A stretch of DNA of 64,000 bases from Deltaproteobacteria bacterium (GCA_029860075.1 JAOUBX010000009.1:26225-90224); one strand, 5' to 3'; shown: positions 50,263-59,417, counted from the first letter of the stretch. Numbers and translations: made by a program. Notes: generated by a model not told the origin, from the sequence alone.

Positions 50263-52449
50263 TTACCCCCGCTGGAGCAGCCTGTAAATTTCCCGCCTGT
50301 TTTGCGCCTTAAGGAGGGCTTCCCTCGTTTCTTCAGACATGACGAATTTGGCGATTCTCGATATTTGCGTCAAATGTTCTTCCGGCCTGTCATGAGGACT
50401 GAGGACCATAAAGACGAGAGATATGCGGGTCTCGTCATGGGGGCAGATGATAGGAGGATCGACCCTGGCCAGTATGAGTATGGACTCATCAAGCTGGTCC
50501 GTATAGGTATGCGGCAGGGATATGCCGTGGCCGATGGCGCTGCTGAAATCCTTCTCTCTTGCAAGAAGGTCCTTCATAAGTGAAGAAAGCTGCAAGTCGG
50601 GATATTGGGGCTTTACGAGAACAAGCATATTGTGGTAAAGCGCTTCCAGCGTTTTGTCCTTGCTGAAGATAATCCACTCTTCGTTAGTGAAATCGAGCAG
50701 ACTGCTCGTTGGTCTCAATGTAAGAAATAATGCTTCACCTGCATAGTCTTGCGGCATTTCCGGCGCAAAAATTGAGCCGTACTTACACATGAGGATCTGT
50801 CCTTCTCTCGCCGGGGCGGGAAGCCTGTCAATGGATGTGCAGGTAATGAGAGTATCCTGCTCCACGTTTTCTGCAAGGATGGTCCTGATATCGAAGTTTG
50901 TCCAAATGGCTTTCCCTTTTCTGGGGCCTGTACCCGGTTTCACCAGGCTCGAATTTCCGTAACCCCAGTAATAAAGCCGTGATCTGCCGAGCAGTTTTTG
51001 CCAGCGCCGACAAAGCAGATGATTGAGGTCTTCGTTCTCGGTAATGGCGAGAACATTACCGATGGCGTAAAGTTCAACATGCTGGGCAGGATCGATGGTC
51101 ATGGCATTTTCGCACAGTGCGGTAATACCTTCCCTTTTTGCTACTTTAACTTCACGGGGATTGGTGTCGAGAAGGACCACGCTTTCGCCGTTGTCCTGGA
51201 TAAATTTGGCCACGGCCCGGGCCAGTTTGTGTGCGCCCACGATAAGCCAGCCTCTCGGCCTCGGTTCGAGGACGCCCAGCATTTTTCCTACATGCTTTGC
51301 CGTAAAGCCCTGGAAGATAACCGTACCGGCTATAACAGCATAGGTGAAGGATTCGAGGAAATCGGCATGAAGAAAGTTTTTATCTTTCAGGTGAAAGGCA
51401 AAGAGTGATGACATGGAGGCCGCCACGATCCCTCGCGGGGCTATCCAGCTTAAAAAGAGTTTTTCTCTTACCTTAAGGGTGCTGCCCCATGTAGAGAGAA
51501 AGATATTTACAGGTCTGATGATAAACATGACGATGACAACAACGGTGATCAATGTCGTTCCGTAATTCAAAAACTTTTCCGTCGTAAGATTGGCGGCAAG
51601 GAGCATGAACAGGAGGCCAATGAGAAAATCTTTGAGTTCTACTTTGTATTCGATAATTTTGTCAAGCTGGGGCGTCTCTTTATAGCCGAGAAGGAAACCC
51701 TGGATGGTCACACTCAGGAGGCCGCTTTCCGTAGCCATACCGTCGGCAATGGTATAATTGAGAAGGGCGCTGGCCAGCACGAAAAAGTTGAGTCTCTCTT
51801 CGGGAATCCAGTTTTTTCTCAGGATATGAAATATTATGTAGCCAAAAGCAAGGCCCATAACGGCGCCTACGAAAAAACGGGAAAAGAAATTAAGATAGGC
51901 TTCGGGCTCACCGGCGCTAAGAATCCACTCGTAACAGAGGAGGGCAATAAAAACACCGATGGGATCAATGAGCACCCCTTCCCAGTAAAGTATATTGTGA
52001 AGGCTTTTCTTGACCCTGATTCGCTGAAGCAGGGGCCCGATAACGGTGGGACCCGTCACGATGATGAGGCTTGCCGACAGGAGGCAGAGCATGATATCAA
52101 AACCGAAAAGGACCTTGATTGCAAGGGCTGAAAGGCCCCAGGTAATGAGGACGCCTCTTGTAAGGACTCCCCAGATTTCAGAAGAAACCTGCCGGTAACC
52201 GGTTGCATCGAGGGTCAGCCCCCCCTCGAAGAGGATGATGGCAACAGAGAGAGATATAATCGTATTAAGGCCTTCTCCAAGGCTTTCAGGCTGGATAATG
52301 CCAAGAAATTCAGGGCCTGACAGTATGCCGGCAATAAGAAGGAGAACGATGGCCGAGATTTTCAGACGCTGGGAAATAAGAAAAAGGACAACACCGAGTA
52401 CCGATGCGGCCACAAAAGTTATAAGCATTTGGTGGGACGTAGGTTCCAT
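50263..52449 (-). CDS. CPA antiporter with TrkA-N and PTS EIIA domains
   Basis: The 728-aa protein joins three parts: a cation/proton antiporter membrane domain (about residues 10-395, containing LLIAGILSGPEFLG, ILFEGGLTLD and the acidic pair EGVLIDPIGVFIAL), a TrkA-N/RCK-like nucleotide-binding domain (about 403-520, RGWLIVGAHKLARAVAKFI then VVLLDTNPREV), and a C-terminal PTS EIIA type-2 domain (about 585-728). The EIIA active-site histidine is kept (ISLPHTYTD). Such fusions would link ion exchange to nucleotide binding and to phosphotransferase state; this is inferred. It is a single gene with AAGGA upstream. Confidence 0.87.
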   Translation of the reverse strand: MEPTSHQMLITFVAASVLGVVLFLISQRLKISAIVLLLIAGILSGPEFLGIIQPESLGEGLNTIISLSVAIILFEGGLTLDATGYRQVSSEIWGVLTRGVLITWGLSALAIKVLFGFDIMLCLLSASLIIVTGPTVIGPLLQRIRVKKSLHNILYWEGVLIDPIGVFIALLCYEWILSAGEPEAYLNFFSRFFVGAVMGLAFGYIIFHILRKNWIPEERLNFFVLASALLNYTIADGMATESGLLSVTIQGFLLGYKETPQLDKIIEYKVELKDFLIGLLFMLLAANLTTEKFLNYGTTLITVVVIVMFIIRPVNIFLSTWGSTLKVREKLFLSWIAPRGIVAASMSSLFAFHLKDKNFLHADFLESFTYAVIAGTVIFQGFTAKHVGKMLGVLEPRPRGWLIVGAHKLARAVAKFIQDNGESVVLLDTNPREVKVAKREGITALCENAMTIDPAQHVELYAIGNVLAITENEDLNHLLCRRWQKLLGRSRLYYWGYGNSSLVKPGTGPRKGKAIWTNFDIRTILAENVEQDTLITCTSIDRLPAPAREGQILMCKYGSIFAPEMPQDYAGEALFLTLRPTSSLLDFTNEEWIIFSKDKTLEALYHNMLVLVKPQYPDLQLSSLMKDLLAREKDFSSAIGHGISLPHTYTDQLDESILILARVDPPIICPHDETRISLVFMVLSPHDRPEEHLTQISRIAKFVMSEETREALLKAQNRREIYRLLQRG

Positions 52450-52563
52450 ATTAATCCTTAAACCTTAACTAAAAGCGAAGACTAACAGGGTACCAAGAGG
52501 AGAATAAAAAGAGAAGGAAAGATTTAAACTTTCTCTCCCTTAATCCTGAAAAGGGCCGTGGGT

Positions 52564-53298
52564 TCATGCTTTCCGGCCTAAAACCTTTTCAAGCCTCCCG
52601 GCATCTTTTACGGCGTTTCCTTCGGCATCATTGTTGAAGTAGCTGTAGATGTCAAATCCTTTATTGCTGAAGTCTCTCATAATTTCTCCCCAGCGATGGA
52701 TCTCTTCATCCCCATAAGACCCCGAATAAAGATTGCCTGTTCCATGAAAACGTATGTAAACGAAAGGCGCCGTCACAATTTTTGGGGTCTCAAAGCCGGG
52801 CATCTGGTAAAGACAAAGGGCTGCACCATGGTTTTTGAGAATACTGTAAGCTTCATCGTTAAACCAGCTCATGTTCCTGAACTCGAATGCAACTCTCAAG
52901 GCAGGATCGAGTGTTGATAAAAAAGAGCCCAGCCTTTCCCCGTTATAACCCCACCGGGGAGGGAGCTGAAAAAGGATGGGGCCCAGGTGATGATGCAGCA
53001 GTTTGGCCCTCTCTATAAAACCGGCTGTTGCCGCTTCAGTGTCTTTAAGCTTCTTCATGTGGGTTATGTACCTGCTCGCTTTTAGTGAAAAAAGGAAATT
53101 TTCAGGGACCGTCTCTTTCCATTTAATGAAAACTTCCTCCAGGGGCAGTCGGTAAAAGGTGTTGTTAATTTCGACACTGTCAAATCGGGATGCATAATAA
53201 GCGAGCCTGTCAGGGCTCCTTAAATTGGCGGGATAAAAAATTTCCCGCCAGTGATCGTAGCTCCAGCCGGAGGTTCCTGTGATAAAGCGTCCAGTCAT
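52564..53298 (-). CDS. DUF72 family protein
   Basis: The 244-aa protein is a full-length DUF72 (YecE-like) TIM-barrel member. Signatures are the N-terminal GTSGWSYDHWREIFYPANL, FDSVEINNTFYRLP and the later VYIRFHGTGNLYSGSYG segment, together with DIYSYFNNDAEGNAVKDA near the C-terminus. The biochemical function of the family is not established. It stands alone between the antiporter and the YjbQ gene, on the opposite strand to the latter. Confidence 0.88.
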   Translation of the reverse strand: MTGRFITGTSGWSYDHWREIFYPANLRSPDRLAYYASRFDSVEINNTFYRLPLEEVFIKWKETVPENFLFSLKASRYITHMKKLKDTEAATAGFIERAKLLHHHLGPILFQLPPRWGYNGERLGSFLSTLDPALRVAFEFRNMSWFNDEAYSILKNHGAALCLYQMPGFETPKIVTAPFVYIRFHGTGNLYSGSYGDEEIHRWGEIMRDFSNKGFDIYSYFNNDAEGNAVKDAGRLEKVLGRKA

Positions 53299-53372
53299 AT
53301 TATTGAAAGATAGTCGTAAAAAAGCTGATCGTCAAAAAATATAAGCCTGAAGCGCAATTTTCATTTATTCCT

Positions 53373-53400
53373 TTGACAAGATTATTATTTTGTCTATCAT
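53373..53400 (+). promoter_or_regulatory. Sigma-70-type promoter for the YjbQ gene
   Basis: TTGACA and TATCAT are separated by 16 bp. The expected start site is about 10 bp before the ATG at 53417, giving a very short leader with AAGG as ribosome site. Confidence 0.5.
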
Positions 53401-53416
53401 TTGGAGTAAGGTATTT

Positions 53417-53827
53417 ATGAGAAAATTAATTCAAATTGCCACGTCGTCCAGAGAAGAATTGGTCGATATTACCGGTGAAATTTCAACCCGTGTCAGTGAA
53501 AGTGGGGTAAAAAACGGCATTGTTTCCGTTTATGCCCAGGGGGCAACGGCTGCCATCATGATACAGGAGAACTGGGATGACAGTGTTCAGATGGACGTTG
53601 TAAACCTGCTGAAAAAGTTGATTCCCAAAGGCCTATGGCTTCATGACAGGCAGGATGGCAACGGTGATTCACACCTTAAGGCGGGATTGGTCGGTCCGTC
53701 GGAAACCATACCGGTAATTGACGGCAGGCTGGGCTTGTCCCGCTGGCAGAATATCTTTTTCTGTGAGTTTGACGGACCAAGAAGTGAAAGAACCATTGTC
53801 TGCACGGTTATAGAGGAGAGGCCCTAA
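53417..53827 (+). CDS. YjbQ/UPF0047 family protein
   Basis: The 136-aa product matches the YjbQ family (secondary thiamine-phosphate synthase enzyme): VDITGEISTRV, GIVSVYAQGATAAI, DGNGDSHLKAGLVGPSETIPVIDGRLGLSRWQNIFFCEFDGPRSERTIVCTVI, with the conserved histidine and serine-rich site in HLKAGLVGPS. E. coli YjbQ has weak thiamine-phosphate synthase activity in vitro; the physiological role is uncertain. The ATG at 53417 is preferred over the upstream end of the frame because it has GGAG nearby and fits family length. Confidence 0.9.
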   Translation: MRKLIQIATSSREELVDITGEISTRVSESGVKNGIVSVYAQGATAAIMIQENWDDSVQMDVVNLLKKLIPKGLWLHDRQDGNGDSHLKAGLVGPSETIPVIDGRLGLSRWQNIFFCEFDGPRSERTIVCTVIEERP

Positions 53828-54631
53828 TAAAAGCCGCCACTTTTATTAAGCTTAAAATCATATGTTTGAGGGCTTTGCAAGTTGCCCAAAGAGATTAATC
53901 CTGAAAACCGCTTTTTCCTTTCAGCACCGCTGCAGATATTCTCCATGTTAATCCCCCTGCCTTGAGGGTTTGTGAGGGCAAGGGACCATCAAACCGTCAC
54001 GGAGCGATGTAATGAGGCGGCTTTATTCCCGGAGTTAATGCTTTTTCTCCCTCCAGTCATTTTACCGGTAAAAGCGTCCTTTTTATCTTGTCTGAACCGA
54101 GAACAATTTTACATAAACCGCACAGCCGGCTTGCATAGCCTCTGTATCTTTGATATGCTTGTGAACCAGGGGGGTGGCTGCTAATACATTTTAATGAAAA
54201 TGTTGCCTCTTGCTTGTATCCGCATTTAAGGAAATCTCTAATAATTCCGGGCGAGAATAGAAAGGAATTAAAGAAGTCAGCTTCAGGGAAAAATGGCGGC
54301 CTATGGCGGGTTTGCAGGTAAATTATTAACGCGGAAGATGGCTTTTTTGAATTTTTGGATAGGTCCCTTGAATTATTAGCGTTTCTTTCAGGCATTAATT
54401 TTCCATTCGAAATGAATCGAGCGAAATGCTTACACTGTTTCAAACATCGATTAGGATCAGTTATGCCCGGTTCCGTCAAAGGGAAGTTTTAAAAAAAAAC
54501 TTGAAGCGCTGTTGGAAAAAGGGGGGGGAGGTTCAGAGGCCCCTGACCTTATGGCCGGGGTCAAGGTTGCCGGAGAGGGGCTGCTATCAGGCTGAGAGAC
54601 GCAAGGTATTTTGCAGGCAGGAGGTATCAAT
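53828..54631. other. 804-bp gap without a supported gene
   Basis: Short open frames occur on both strands but none has a convincing protein character, ribosome site or family resemblance. The last 120 bp are G-rich with a run of eight G and a GGCTGAGAG stretch before infA. I see no tRNA, terminator or repeat from the families found elsewhere. Confidence 0.5.
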
Positions 54632-54844
54632 ATGAAAGAAGATGCGGTCATCTTAAAAGGGGTTGTAGAGGAACTTAAAGGTCATTCTGTTTTTAGTGTA
54701 AAAATCTCCGGGGGAGAGACGGTCCTTGCCAGGATGGCAGGGCGCACGAGAAGAATGGGTAACAGGATTTTTCCCGGAACAGAGGTTGAAATTGAGGTCA
54801 GCCCTTATGATCTTACAAAGGGCAGGATCATTCATGTTTCATAA
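54632..54844 (+). CDS. infA: Translation initiation factor IF-1 homologue
   Basis: The 70-aa protein has the OB-fold of IF-1. Diagnostic positions include the N-terminal KEDAVILKGVVEEL, the central RTRRMGNRIFPGTEVEIEVSPYDLTKGRI and the terminal V. IF-1 occupies the ribosomal A site during initiation. It differs from the usual sequence at several N-terminal positions, so it could be the sole copy or a paralogue; this cannot be decided here. AGGAGG precedes the ATG by 7 nt. It lies 24 bp before asnB. Confidence 0.9.
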   Translation: MKEDAVILKGVVEELKGHSVFSVKISGGETVLARMAGRTRRMGNRIFPGTEVEIEVSPYDLTKGRIIHVS

Positions 54845-54868
54845 TAAACCTTAAAAGAAGGGAAAATT

Positions 54869-56548
54869 ATGTGCACAATTTGCGGTCACTTTTCATTGCG
54901 CGGAAAAGAAGCAACCAATGACATCTATGATATGCTTTATAAAATGCGCCATCGCGGACCGGACAGCCATGGTGTTTATCTCGATGGAAAAGTTGAAACG
55001 GGAGAGACCCTCGATGATATCAGGGATTTTCTCGAAGATGCCAAAATTGCCATGGGGCACTCAAGGCTCAGTATTGTTGGGCAGGGCAAATCAACCCAGC
55101 CCTATGTATCCTGCGACGGGAAGCTGACCATGATTCATAATGGTGAAATTTATAATTACCAGGAACTGTCCACGCTTCTTCTCAGAAACCATAACATCAA
55201 GAGTGAAAGCGACAGTGAAGTCATTATTCACCTGCTGGAAGAGACCTATGAAGGGGACCTCGTTGACGCCGTCAAAAAAGTCATGCCTTTGCTTGATGGC
55301 ATGTATGCGCTTGCCGTTACCGATGGAGAACGGGTTGTCGTTACGAGAGATCCCGTAGGGAAAAAGCCCATCTACTTTATCAAAAACAGCAACATTATTT
55401 ATTTTGCTTCCGAAAGAAAGGCCCTCTGGAACGGTAAAGAGGAACCGGTGAGGCTCATGCCGGGGCAGGTAATCGAAATCAGTGAGTTGGGTGCGAAGGT
55501 AAGTGACGGTTTTAATTACACCATGCCCCAGATCGACATCGTCGATTTTAAAGAAGCTGTCGATCTCTATAAGACGGCCCTCATCAATGCGGTAAACAAA
55601 CGCCTTGGTGGTCTCAATGAAGGGAAGCTGGGTGTCATTTTTTCGGGGGGCGTCGATTCGGTTCTTATTGCCAACCTTCTTCAGCGTGCCGGAAAGAACA
55701 TTATCTGCTATTGTACCGGACGGGAGGATTCGGGAGATATTATTGCGGCGAGAAAGGTAGCGGAAGAACTGGGGCTGGAGTTAAAGGCGACCATCATTGA
55801 TGAAAGAACGGTAAGGGATATCATTCCGGAAATCATCAGGAGTGTCGAGGAAAGCGGCCTTTTACAGGTTGAAGTAGCCGTTCCCATGTATATGGCGGCA
55901 AAGATGGCGGCAGAGGACGGTATTCGGGTCATGTATACGGGGCAGGCGGCCGATGAGATCTTTGCCGGATATCCCTGGTATAACGATGTGTTAAAGGATC
56001 ATGGCTATCTGCGGCTCCATGAAAAGCTCTGGGAGGACCTGAATTATCTCTATTCCGATACGCTGGAACGTGAAGACAAGCTTACCATGGCCCATTCCAT
56101 TGAGCTTCGGGCCCCCTTTCTTGACAGGGATGTTATCGACATTGGCATGAAGATTTCTCCCCGGCTGAAGATCGAAAGTGAAGACGATAACATGAGAAAA
56201 CGTGTTCATCGTCAGGCAGCGGTAGAGCTTGGCGTTCCGCCCTCGCTCGGCTTCAGGGCAAAGGACCCGGCCCAGTCCGGTTCCGGTATCCACGGTATCG
56301 TCGAAAAGATTGCCCTCGGGGCAAACGAAAAGATAGACGAGAAGCTGGTAGAGGAAAATATCCGGCGTGACAAGGGGAGTCTTTACAGGTATGGCGATGA
56401 AGAGTACGGCAAGTCCCTGACCCGGTCCTACCTTCAGTCTATTGAGGAAGAGATTAAAAAGAAGTATATTCCTCCTTTCCTCAACGTGGAAAAAGAGCGA
56501 AAACAGGGCAAAAAAAGCCGCAAGCAGCAGCTTGCATTTAATAGTTAA
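54869..56548 (+). CDS. asnB: Asparagine synthetase, glutamine-hydrolysing
   Basis: AsnB makes asparagine from aspartate, glutamine and ATP. The 559-aa protein has the N-terminal glutaminase cysteine (C2, MCTICG) with RHRGPDSHGVY, and a synthetase domain with the ATP P-loop SGGVDS and later GQAADEIFAGYPWY. SIELRAPFLD, close to residue 405, is another family landmark. Because its N-terminal methionine is removed, C2 is free to act. The gene is downstream of infA and upstream of rpsU, all on one strand. Confidence 0.93.
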   Translation: MCTICGHFSLRGKEATNDIYDMLYKMRHRGPDSHGVYLDGKVETGETLDDIRDFLEDAKIAMGHSRLSIVGQGKSTQPYVSCDGKLTMIHNGEIYNYQELSTLLLRNHNIKSESDSEVIIHLLEETYEGDLVDAVKKVMPLLDGMYALAVTDGERVVVTRDPVGKKPIYFIKNSNIIYFASERKALWNGKEEPVRLMPGQVIEISELGAKVSDGFNYTMPQIDIVDFKEAVDLYKTALINAVNKRLGGLNEGKLGVIFSGGVDSVLIANLLQRAGKNIICYCTGREDSGDIIAARKVAEELGLELKATIIDERTVRDIIPEIIRSVEESGLLQVEVAVPMYMAAKMAAEDGIRVMYTGQAADEIFAGYPWYNDVLKDHGYLRLHEKLWEDLNYLYSDTLEREDKLTMAHSIELRAPFLDRDVIDIGMKISPRLKIESEDDNMRKRVHRQAAVELGVPPSLGFRAKDPAQSGSGIHGIVEKIALGANEKIDEKLVEENIRRDKGSLYRYGDEEYGKSLTRSYLQSIEEEIKKKYIPPFLNVEKERKQGKKSRKQQLAFNS

Positions 56549-56582
56549 ATTATTTTAATAAAATAAAGAAAGAAGGTTAATT

Positions 56583-56774
56583 TTGGAAGTAAGAGTTGTA
56601 GATAATCAGGTTGAAAAAGCGATTCGCCAATTGAAACGAAAAATTGCCACTGAAGGCGTGATGAAGGACCTTAAAAGAAAGCGGTTTTACATGAAGCCTT
56701 CAGTAAGAAAAAAACTGAAGCAAAAAGAGGCTGAAAAAAGAAGACAAAAGGCAAAACGATACAGATCTTACTAA
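56583..56774 (+). CDS. rpsU: 30S ribosomal protein S21
   Basis: The 63-aa basic protein matches S21: VRVVDNQVEKAIRQLKRKIATEGVMKDLKRKRFYMKPSVRKKLKQKEAEKRRQKAKR, which aligns with the usual EPFExALRRFKRxxExxGxLxExRRRxFYExPxxxRKRK pattern. S21 aids 30S-mRNA contact. The frame starts with TTG at 56583, eight bases after AGAAGG. A 179-bp dispersed repeat begins two bases beyond its stop. Confidence 0.95.
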   Translation: MEVRVVDNQVEKAIRQLKRKIATEGVMKDLKRKRFYMKPSVRKKLKQKEAEKRRQKAKRYRSY

Positions 56775-56775
56775 T

Positions 56776-56954
56776 TAGTGTCTATCCAGTAACTATAATA
56801 AATCAAACTTTGTTTTCAATTCGAAAAGAAGGGATTTTTTGCAAGGTCAAGGAAATCAAGGGTTTGCGCCGAGTTGTACTACTGTACATGGCACAAGCAA
56901 AACCGAAGATTGACGCAGAGATTGCGAAAAAGCACCCTTGACCGATGAAAACTA
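56776..56954 (+). repeat. 179-bp dispersed repeat, copy 2 (MITE-like)
   Basis: The element aligns end to end with copy 1 (30432-30610) in opposite orientation and has the same length. Its left end is degraded (TAGTGTCTATCCAGTAA) while the right keeps GATGAAAACTA. The internal frame of copy 1 persists here with a TTG start and a stop after AEIAKKHP, and the GTACTACTGTAC hairpin is kept. It fills the gap between rpsU and the substrate-binding lipoprotein gene. Confidence 0.85.
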
Positions 56955-56967
56955 ATTATATCCAGGT

Positions 56968-58308
56968 ATGAAGCATCCTCTTGGTCATAGATCAGGTGTA
57001 AAAAAAGGCATTATTAACTCAGGCGCTTTTCTCTTTCTTTTGATGCTGCTTTCAGGTTTTTTTGCCTGCACTGAAAGTAAAGAGAGTGGTGCAGGGAAAA
57101 AAGAGCTTATCCGTTTTGTTACCTGGAAGCCAAACCAGCCTGAGGTCTGGGAAGAAGCGATCAGGCGTTTTCATAAAAAATACCCGGGGCTGAGGGTAGA
57201 ACGCGAGATCGGCCCCCATTCGTCGACGGAATACCATGACCTGCTCACGCAAAAACTGAAAAATCGCGACACTTCAGTCGATGTCTTTTTTATGGATGTC
57301 ATCTGGCCGCCCGAATTTGCCGCTGCAGGCTGGGCCTTGCCTCTCGATCACTATTTCAGTGAAGAAGAGCGAAAGAAGTTTATTGAGGGCCCTATCTTGG
57401 CCAATAGTTACGGCGGGAGTATTTATGGCGTTCCTTTCTGGATATCGGCCGGACTCCTGTATTACAGGAAGGACCTGCTTGACAAGTACGGCCTGAAACC
57501 ACCCGGCACATGGGAAGAGATGGTTGGGCAGATAAAAACGATTCTCGCGGCTGAAAGGAAGGAAAAGCCGAATCTCAAGGGTTATTCGGCCCAGTTCAAG
57601 CAGTATGAAGGACTGGTTTGTAATATGCTCGAGTTCATTATGGGTGGCGGTGGAACGATTATGGACCCTGAAACAGGCAAACCGGGAATTGCCGGGCAGG
57701 AGGCTTTTGAGTCCCTGCGTTTTGTCAGGGATGAGATTGTCGGCGGCGTTGCGCCCAAGGGTATTCTTACCTATCAGGAGCCTGAATCACTTGATCTCTT
57801 TATCCAGGGGGGCGCTGTATTTCACCGCAACTGGCCTTATGCCTGGGAGGTTTCCAATAATAAGGAAAAGTCCCGCATTGCCGGCAAGGTGGGGATTTCT
57901 GTTCTCCCTCACTTTGAGGGTAAAAAGAGCTATGCCGCGCTCGGTGGATGGCAGTTCGGCATTAACCGCTATTCAAAAAAGCCGGATCTTGCCTGGAAGT
58001 TCATCGAGTTTATGACCAGCCCTGAAATAGAGAAGTTGCTTGCCGGGGAGGCCGCCCAGCCGCCGACACGTCTTTCTCTTTATGATGATGAAGAGGTTCT
58101 CAAAAAAAATCCTCATTTCAAAGATTTTAAAGCGGTTTTTTTAACAGCCTATCCCAGGCCCCAAAGTCCCTTTTATCCTGCCATCTCCAATATATTGCAG
58201 CGATATTTCAGCAAGGCCCTGGCCATTAAAGACAGCAATATCAAATCTCTTGCAAAAGAGGCAGAGGCCGAAATATTAGAACTAAGCAAGAAATTCGGAG
58301 AGAGATAA
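56968..58308 (+). CDS. Sugar-type ABC transporter substrate-binding lipoprotein
   Basis: The 446-aa protein has an N-terminal lipoprotein signal (LLLMLLSGFFACTES, lipidation cysteine about 34) followed by an extracellular solute-binding family 1 domain with LIRFVTWKPNQPEVWEEAIRRFHKKYPGLRVERE and the characteristic SAGLLYYRKDLLDKYGLKPPGTWEEMV. Members bind maltose, trehalose and other sugars. No permease or ATPase gene lies next to it in this window, so it may work with a transporter encoded elsewhere. The 179-bp repeat sits directly upstream of its start. Confidence 0.9.
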   Translation: MKHPLGHRSGVKKGIINSGAFLFLLMLLSGFFACTESKESGAGKKELIRFVTWKPNQPEVWEEAIRRFHKKYPGLRVEREIGPHSSTEYHDLLTQKLKNRDTSVDVFFMDVIWPPEFAAAGWALPLDHYFSEEERKKFIEGPILANSYGGSIYGVPFWISAGLLYYRKDLLDKYGLKPPGTWEEMVGQIKTILAAERKEKPNLKGYSAQFKQYEGLVCNMLEFIMGGGGTIMDPETGKPGIAGQEAFESLRFVRDEIVGGVAPKGILTYQEPESLDLFIQGGAVFHRNWPYAWEVSNNKEKSRIAGKVGISVLPHFEGKKSYAALGGWQFGINRYSKKPDLAWKFIEFMTSPEIEKLLAGEAAQPPTRLSLYDDEEVLKKNPHFKDFKAVFLTAYPRPQSPFYPAISNILQRYFSKALAIKDSNIKSLAKEAEAEILELSKKFGER

Positions 58309-58365
58309 CCTTTTTCAGGTTTATTCACTATTACGTGAAGAGGTAAAAAAAAATAGAGCCGGCTA

Positions 58366-58395
58366 TTGACATTTCAATCACAATAACATTAAACT
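58366..58395 (+). promoter_or_regulatory. Sigma-70-like promoter for the DsbA-like gene
   Basis: TTGACA and TAAACT are separated by 18 bp in the gap following the substrate-binding gene. A start would fall about 60 bp before the ATG at 58464. Confidence 0.45.
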
Positions 58396-58463
58396 CACTC
58401 CTGGTTTTACTTAATTTGAGTAGAACAGAAGGTGATTACAGAAAATAAATTAAGGAGAAGATT

Positions 58464-59207
58464 ATGAAGCATATGATTGTTATGGTAATGGCCGTTACCT
58501 TTTCCATGGCTGTAACCGCATGGGCTGACGAGGCCATGACAAAAGCGCAGGGGGATGCTATTTTGAAAGAACTCAAAGCGATCAAAAACCTTCTGGAAAA
58601 GCAGCAGAAGAATGTCCCTGCTCAGCCTAAAAAACCTGAACCGGAGGTGGTCGATGTCAAGGTCGGTGTCGAGGGCCCGACTCTCGGCAGGAAAGATGCG
58701 CCACTTACGCTGGTTGAATTCACAGACTATGAATGCCCCTATTGCAAGCGTTTCTATGATTCGACATTTGCCCAACTCAAAAAAAATTATATCGATACGG
58801 GGAAGTTGAAATTTGTTAGCCGCAATCTTCCTCTTCCTTTTCACAAGAATGCAAAAAAGGCCGCACAGGCTACCTCATGTGCCGGAGACCAGGGCAAATA
58901 CTGGGAAATGAGGGATGTTGTCTTTAAAAACTCCCGTGCCCTCGGCGAGAATAACCTTTCCGTTTATGCTGAAAACCTGAAACTCGACATGAAAAAGTTC
59001 AATGCCTGTCTTGACAGTGACAGGCATCTCGACAAAATCGATGCCGATGTGAAGGCCGCCCGGTCAGCTTCAATTACGGGAACCCCCTCCTTTGTACTTG
59101 GCAAGAGTGTCAAGAAAGGGCAAATGAAGGGGGAAAAAGTGGTAGGCGCCCGTCCCTATTCAGACTTTGAAGCAAAGATTAAGGCAATACTGGCCGGGGG
59201 AAAGTAA
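58464..59207 (+). CDS. DsbA-family thiol-disulfide oxidoreductase
   Basis: The 247-aa exported protein has a signal peptide (cleavage near AWA, residue 21), a helical spacer, then a thioredoxin fold with active-site CPYC at 91-94 (DYECPYCKRFY), followed by the helical insert typical of DsbA/thioredoxin_4 proteins and the cis-proline region TGTPSFVLG. It likely oxidises or isomerises periplasmic thiols; many multiheme cytochromes need such help. AAGGAGAA precedes the ATG. Confidence 0.88.
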   Translation: MKHMIVMVMAVTFSMAVTAWADEAMTKAQGDAILKELKAIKNLLEKQQKNVPAQPKKPEPEVVDVKVGVEGPTLGRKDAPLTLVEFTDYECPYCKRFYDSTFAQLKKNYIDTGKLKFVSRNLPLPFHKNAKKAAQATSCAGDQGKYWEMRDVVFKNSRALGENNLSVYAENLKLDMKKFNACLDSDRHLDKIDADVKAARSASITGTPSFVLGKSVKKGQMKGEKVVGARPYSDFEAKIKAILAGGK

Positions 59208-59255
59208 AATAATTGAAATATATTTTCCCTGATAGCTCATCTTAATAAATACTGC

Positions 59256-59289
59256 TTTCCCCCCCCTTTTTTGAAAGGGGGGGGGATTT
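59256..59289. repeat. C-run/G-run palindromic intergenic repeat
   Basis: Runs of eight to nine C and G flank a TTTTTTGAAA centre, a longer version of the family at 1-56 and 2439-2473. It follows the DsbA-like gene and may terminate its transcript on either strand. Confidence 0.6.
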
Positions 59290-59320
59290 CTATACCTCCC
59301 CCTCAAAAAAAATAACCGAT

Positions 59321-59362
59321 AGCAATATATGTCGCATATTTAGCAATATGTGTCGCGCATTT
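59321..59362 (+). promoter_or_regulatory. 42-nt paired motif, copy A
   Basis: AGCAATATATGTCG and AGCAATATGTGTCGCG lie 21 bp apart (two helical turns), 85 bp before the ComEA-like gene. Copy B is at 34225-34266. It is probably a binding site for a dimeric regulator. Confidence 0.6.
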
Positions 59363-59398
59363 CTTTTTTCCCTGTGCTATAAATAGATAAATTTCGAA

Positions 59399-59417
59399 TG
59401 AGAACCGTTGGTTCTCA
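59399..59417. promoter_or_regulatory. Inverted repeat in the ComEA-like leader
   Basis: TGAGAACC and GGTTCTCA flank a 3-nt loop just upstream of the AAGGAGG Shine-Dalgarno of the ComEA-like gene. It could be an operator or a leader hairpin. Confidence 0.4.

Noticed and set aside
54536..54605. Possible TPP riboswitch (GGCTGAGAG stretch near the thiamine-related yjbQ gene)
   Set aside because: The second conserved part of the TPP aptamer is not found afterwards, and the gene that follows is infA, not a thiamine gene.
53972..54635. Open frames of 69-140 codons on both strands in the gap before infA
   Set aside because: They overlap one another, lack ribosome sites and show no protein-like pattern.
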